From the NCBI GenBank assembly GCA_037953625.1, contig CM075649.1, positions 118,727,290 to 118,791,289 on the forward strand: a DNA stretch of 64,000 bases, read 5' to 3'. The position numbers and the translations under genes are program-made. Position 1 is the first letter of the stretch, and each line of letters opens with the position of its first letter. This stretch comes from Crotalaria pallida. Lineage: Eukaryota > Streptophyta > Magnoliopsida > Fabales > Fabaceae. The notes under the pieces are model-generated. The model ran no database searches, was not told the origin of the DNA, and saw nothing but the letters and a program-made list of their open reading frames with translations. This document shows, one piece after another, positions 59,501 to 64,000 of this stretch.

Positions 59501-59545
59501 GCTATTTTTCTAATTATACTTGGGATTAAAATTTGGGCTGTTACA
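56542..59545 (-). repeat. Y 5' LTR, 3004 bp
   Basis: Uninterrupted copy of the LTR; it lacks a few small segments of the 3' copy (for example near 59265). The six-unit array is at about 57287-57591. The plus-strand end CTGTTACA is followed by aaaac. Confidence 0.94.
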
Positions 59546-62245
59546 AAAACTCCATCCACCGACGCTGCCTCATATTCAACTCCTTTTGTTCGAAGAGGTA
59601 CTTTAAACTCTTATGGTCACTGAACACCCGGAACGTAGTGCCATAGAGATAGTGCCTCCAGATCTTTAATGCAAACACCACAGCTGCCAGCTCCAAATCA
59701 TGAGTTGGATAGTTCATTTCATGAACTTTTAGCTGTCTCGAGGCATAGGCGACGACTTGCCCTTCTTGCATCAAAACGCACCCAAGGCCTTGTTTCGACG
59801 CGTCACAGTACACATCAAAGCTCTTCTGTGTATCAGGCAGAATCAATACCAGAGACGATGTCAACCTTTCCTTCAGTTCCCGAAAACTCCTTTCACACTT
59901 CTCATCCCAAAGGAATGGTTGATCTTTCCGAGTCAACTTCGTCAAAGGCAGTGCGATCTTCGAGAAACCCTCTAAAACCTTCTATAGTACCCAGCCAAAC
60001 CAAGAAAGCTTCTCACCTCCGTGACCGACTTCGGTTGCTCTCATTGCAAAACCGAACTCACTTTCGTAGGATCCACGGCTATTCCTTTGTCTGAAATCAC
60101 ATGCCCCAAGAACTTAACCTCCTTCAGCCAGAACTCACATTTTGTAAGTTTGGCGTACAATTGCTTCTCCTTTAGGATGCTCAACACCATCCTCAAGTGT
60201 TCAGCATGCTCCTCCGGGCTCTTGGAATAAATAAGGATATCATCTATGAACACAACCACGAATGAATCTAAATAAGGTCTAATGATTCGATTCATGTAGT
60301 CCATAAAGATAGCTGGTGCATTAGTCAATCCGAACGGCATCACAACATACTCATAATGTCCGTATCGAGATCAAAATGCAGTCTTAGAGATATCCTCTTC
60401 TCTAATCCTGATTTGATGGTATCCTGACCTCAAATCGATCTTGGAAAATACTGAAGCTGCACGAACTTGATCCATAAGATCATCTATCCTCGGCAACGGA
60501 TACTTTTTCTTGATGGTGACCTTATTCAGCTGCCGGTAGTCAATGCACATCCTCATACTACCATCTTTCTTCTTGACAAACAAAACCGGAGCACCCCAAG
60601 GTGACACACTTGGTCGAATCATCTGCTTCTGTAGTAGTTCCTCGATCTGCTTCTTCATTTCTGCCATTTCCAGTGGTGTCATTCTATAGGGAGCGATAGA
60701 AATGGGACCAGCTCCCGGAACTAGGTCGATACCGAATTCAATTTCTCTTCTTGGTGGCAGACCAGGGATCTCGTCAGCAAAATCTTCCGGAAAGTCTCTG
60801 ACAATAGGGATCTCTTCCATTCTTGGACCATTTTCCTCCACCTCAGAGTTGAACAGGCACACGTAGCCGGAGGGTTTTGAATTTCTATAGGTCACTACTT
60901 TTCTATCACAGTCAATGATTACTTGGTTTTGACTTAACCAGTCCATTCCCAAGATCACATCTAGTTGTGCCAAGGGTAAGCAGATCAAATCTACTGTAGA
61001 GGTTTGTCCTAACACTTCTATACAACAGTTAAGACATGCTCTAGAAACAATTATAGGAGCATTGGTAGGGGTTTCTACTTTAAGAGTATAAGGCATTTCA
61101 GACATAATCAAGCCTAACCGGTTTACACATTCATACGAAACGAATGAATGCGTTGCACCAGAGTCAAACAAAACATGACAAAACTGACCATTAAGCAAGT
61201 ATTTACCTTGCACCAGATCAGAAGACCGACTTGCTTCCACACCGCTAAGGGTGAAAACTCTTCCTTGAGCCATAGGTCTATCAGCAGTTCCCCTTGAGTT
61301 GGCTTTGGCCGGTTCCTTGCAGTCCCTTGCAAAATGCCCCGACTTCCCACAGTTAAAGCAACCACTTGTCCCCCAACACACACGGTCATAGTGATTGCAC
61401 TTGCACTTGTCGCAGAATGGAGCCTCGCTCCGATAATTCCTTCCCTCGGAACCACTAGCTTTGCCCTTGCCTTTCCCTCTACGATCATACAGACACTTGC
61501 CTCGATTGTTGAAACCCTTACGTCTTTGTGGTCCATAGCTCTGATTGTCCTTATTTTCCAAGACTTGCACCTCCTCAGCCTTTGTATCATCTTCATACAT
61601 CCTACACATATCCACAAGTGCAGGAAAGCTTTGAATTCGCTGGTAGCTGAAAATCGACTTCAACTTTGGCCTCAAGCCTCCTTCAAACTTAATGCATTTA
61701 CTCCTCTCATCTGGATTGTTCTGATAGTATGGAGAGTACTTCATCAGTTCCTCGAACTTAGCTGCGTACTCACCCACACTCATGTTCCCTTGCTTCAGCT
61801 GCAAGAACTCCACTTCCTTCTTCCTTCTCAAGTCCTCAGGGAAATACTTTTGGAGAAACTTCTCCATGAATACTCCCCAACTTACATCCCTTCCTTCATA
61901 TTGCAGAAGCTGCATCGTGTGATTCCACCAATTCTCAGCTTCATCCTCTAACATATAAGTTGCATACGCCACCTTTTGAGCATCCGAACACTCCAACGTC
62001 CTCAGAATCTTGTCCATAGTGTGAATCCACTTATTTGCTTCTTCCGGCTTAAATCCTCCTTCGAACTTTGGCGGATTGCAACTCCTAAAATCAGCCAAAG
62101 TCTTCGCCTCAGCGTTACCCACATTACACTGATGAGGCGGGTTAACCGGTTGAGATGGTTGCTGAGACTGCCGTTGCATAGCTTCCAACACCGTGGTGAT
62201 TCGTTCTAGCATCGCGTTGGTGTGATTTTGGTTTCTAGTTGCCAT
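59546..62245 (-). pseudogene. gag-pol: X gag-pol, N-terminal part: Gag, protease, RT, RNase H start
   Basis: The ATG at 62245 begins Gag (ADFRSCNPPKFEGGFKPEEA, AENWWNHTMQLL, KFLQKYFPEDLR). The CCHC knuckle is at C296-C309 (CFNCGKSGHFARDC) and the protease DSG at 361-363 (LFDSGATHSFV). RT starts near residue 525. The long frame ends at a TGA at 60371-60373. The same frame then carries the RT catalytic FIDDILIYSKS to a second TGA at 60041-60043. A frameshift follows at about 59975, after GLAGYYRRF. RNase H resumes in another frame (YCDASKQGLGCVLMQ, TFRVFSDHKSLKYL) until Y interrupts it at 59545. The rest is at 39773-41411. Degraded, not functional as it stands. Confidence 0.94.
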
Positions 62246-62514
62246 ATTAGACCTGCGCTATGGGCTTATGGTCACATATGTTGAACTAAAGAAACTTCCA
62301 TTACACCACCTATACTACGGCTCTATCTTAAACTTCTAAATCTACAATCAATTGCGTCTTGTACTCAAAAGAGACAAGATACAAACAAATCAAGGGTATT
62401 TAAACCTCAACAGGCAAAAATAATAACATTCAAAGTAATATAAATGCTTTGGAGATACCTGCTTGATATTGATGACTACCTTTCTGAACTACTTCCACTA
62501 CTACAGGATCTGAC

Positions 62515-62530
62515 TTTTGCTCTGATACCA
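62515..62530 (-). other. X primer binding site (initiator tRNA-Met)
   Basis: The minus strand reads TGGTATCAGAGCAAAA, five bases from the LTR at 62536. Confidence 0.9.
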
Positions 62531-62535
62531 CTCAG

Positions 62536-64000
62536 TGTGACACCCTTCCGAATTACCCAAATTGAATATAGTATTTAAGCTATTATATTGGATAATATAT
62601 GGACTTGTGAGTGTTAAGAAAATAACTGAAATAAAATTTTCTTTAAAAGCGGGTGCACAAATCGTCATTTGGAATTCTTGGAGAATAAGCTCTAAACCAT
62701 TTCAAAACATTTGTATCGAGTTCGGCGATCTCTAAAACCTTTTCACAAATAGGGTAACATTCGCTCTTTGGAAACATCTTTGTATCATACAAGTAAGTAA
62801 AGTTACCCATGCTTTGTTCGATAAGATTGATACCATCAAATAATATTTATAGCCGAGCTCTTAAATAGATTAAATCAGAGTAAGCGGAAATTATTGGACT
62901 ATGCAACTGATAGTAATATAAACATAGGTTTTATATATATAATAAGAGTCATAATACATAGCCCATAACAGAGTCTCCAAGTTCCAAAATATACAAGTCC
63001 ATGAAACAGATCTACATCATAGTGTAACCACAACCCTAGAGTACTCCAAAAGTATATCTACAATATATACATAACCAAAACATAAACTCCAGGAGTAGTC
63101 ACGTAGATCTGGCAGCATCAGATGTAGTAGTAGCAGTAGCAGTCTCCCAAAAGTAAAAGTAGTAGCATCATCATCATCACAGCAGCAGCAAAGTATCCTC
63201 CACAGCCTCCACAATATCGGATCCTCTGATCCTCATCATATACCCTATACACATACCTAGGGATCATCGCCCCTCCAATCACTCCCAGTAGAATGCATGA
63301 CAGGCTCGCTCCCACTCTCGTCCTCCACCGGATCCTCCTCGATCTCATCCGAGGGAGAGTGTTCCCTACCACTGGGGACCGGGTCAGGTGATGGTGAAAC
63401 CCTGACTGGGCTCCTCGGATCAGAAGGGGGAGTCTCCTCGCGGACGACTCTCGAGGTAAAAGGGTGAGAGCGGGTAGGTCGAAAACGAAAACTATGATAA
63501 GAGCGAGCTGGTCGCGTGGGAGGTGGTCCATGGTAAGTGTAAAACGGGGGTACATGCATAGTGTATATGATGGGAATCCTAAATCTACGAGGACGGAATC
63601 GGATCAACGGGTTCGGGTGGTAGAAGGTAACCTCTACCTCTCCCTCGAACACCGCACGATGGTCCTCATAGATCCATGTGCCACTAGGAAGTGGCCGGAT
63701 CTCGATGCAAGCAATGTAACGAGACATCACCTACAAGGGCATAGGGGTAAGCAATTCTATACACATAATCAACAGAGAATAAATTATGCAATATGAGTAT
63801 GTAAATATGCATCAATTAACAACAATCACATATAACACTTAGCAGTTAATTAATGCACATAGGATGCTCACACTTATTCCATTTATCACAATTAATATAA
63901 ATGAGCGGCATGATGCATGACTTTAGCTCTCAAGCCTATCTCCATCATACTATGTCACTCTCTGACGTCCATCCCTGACAACCCAGCACTCAACAGTGCG
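62536..64000 (-). repeat. X 5' LTR (incomplete, runs off window)
   Basis: 1465 bp in the window, matching 36162-37626 at a constant offset with roughly ten substitutions seen. It includes the LTR ORF; the palindrome and promoter parts lie beyond the window. Confidence 0.92.
63257..63727 (-). CDS. Conserved LTR-encoded protein, X 5' LTR copy, about 156 aa
   Basis: Same protein as 36883-37353, with two amino-acid differences near the C-terminus (VMHSTGSDWRGDDP here). Frame, acceptor context and length are identical. Because the two X LTRs have been separate for only a short time, this copy gives little extra information on selection; the comparison with S is the informative one. Confidence 0.72.
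   Translation of the reverse strand: MSRYIACIEIRPLPSGTWIYEDHRAVFEGEVEVTFYHPNPLIRFRPRRFRIPIIYTMHVPPFYTYHGPPPTRPARSYHSFRFRPTRSHPFTSRVVREETPPSDPRSPVRVSPSPDPVPSGREHSPSDEIEEDPVEDESGSEPVMHSTGSDWRGDDP

Larger units (their letters stand above)
41412..59545 (-). mobile_element. Y: gag-only LTR element (TR-GAG type), split by Z
   Basis: Target duplication aaaac at 41407-41411 and 59546-59550, inside the RNase H region of X. The 5' LTR (minus) is 59545-56542, 3004 bp. The 3' LTR is 53447-53350 plus 44350-41412, about 3037 bp. The primer site is initiator tRNA-Met and the polypurine tract TGGGGGAGAAT lies at 53448-53458. The 3.1-kb interior codes only for Gag, with two in-frame stops. Net length about 9.1 kb. 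Confidence 0.92.
35501..64000 (-). mobile_element. X: Tekay-like chromovirus in tandem LTR-internal-LTR-internal order
   Basis: Read on the minus strand: 5' LTR (64000 to 62536, beginning off-window), primer site, gag-pol (62245 to 59546), Y insertion, rest of pol (41411 to 39773), polypurine region, LTR (39734 to 36162), primer site (36156-36141), and gag start again (35871 to 35501). One LTR is thus shared by two interiors. Tekay-like assignment rests on the Gag-protease-RT-RNase H-integrase order, the GPY/F module and a C-terminal chromodomain-like end. Confidence 0.88.

Overview
The window is plant nuclear DNA made almost entirely of LTR retrotransposons inserted into one another. I see no host gene, tRNA, rRNA or CRISPR array. 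Element types (Sirevirus-type Copia, Tekay-like chromoviruses, Athila-like Gypsy), initiator-Met and Asp tRNA primer sites and AT-rich LTRs indicate a dicot. A legume is my guess from overall LTR style, not something the sequence proves.

Layout. (1) 1-3567: a decayed Sirevirus gag-pol piece, a 0.6-kb terminal-inverted-repeat element, the 3' part of a chromovirus LTR, and a minus-strand Gypsy gag piece. (2) 3568-32758: an Athila-like element E1 (target duplication caaat) inside that gag. E1 is split by E2 (4582-27250, aagac), a large-LTR element with no genes. E2 holds a 3.24-kb solo chromovirus LTR S (4751-7991, aaaat) and a young Sirevirus D (14313-21029, ggagt). (3) 32759-35500: the rest of the gag piece and a truncated Sirevirus F. 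(4) 35501-64000: a minus-strand Tekay-like element X in the unusual order LTR-internal-LTR-internal. Its RNase H region is split by the gag-only element Y (41412-59545, aaaac), whose LTR is split by the gag-only element Z (44351-53344, agatc).

The elements with two ends and a target duplication (E1, E2, D, Y, Z) all lack reverse transcriptase. Only X carries one, and it is broken, so the others were presumably copied by enzymes supplied from elsewhere.

The most interesting signals lie inside the LTRs. First, S and both X LTRs contain a roughly 156-161 codon ORF. Between S and X, 36 of the first 83 codons differ synonymously and only 13 change the amino acid, which points to protein-level selection. 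It sits behind a TATA box, a conserved GTAAGC donor and a conserved TAG|GTGATG acceptor, so it may be a spliced LTR-encoded gene. Second, five LTR families carry short CpG-containing palindromes in pairs spaced 19-23 bp, although the palindrome itself differs between families. Third, the chromovirus LTRs carry arrays of small hairpins whose stems vary while the loop stays constant, or which form three-way-junction units.
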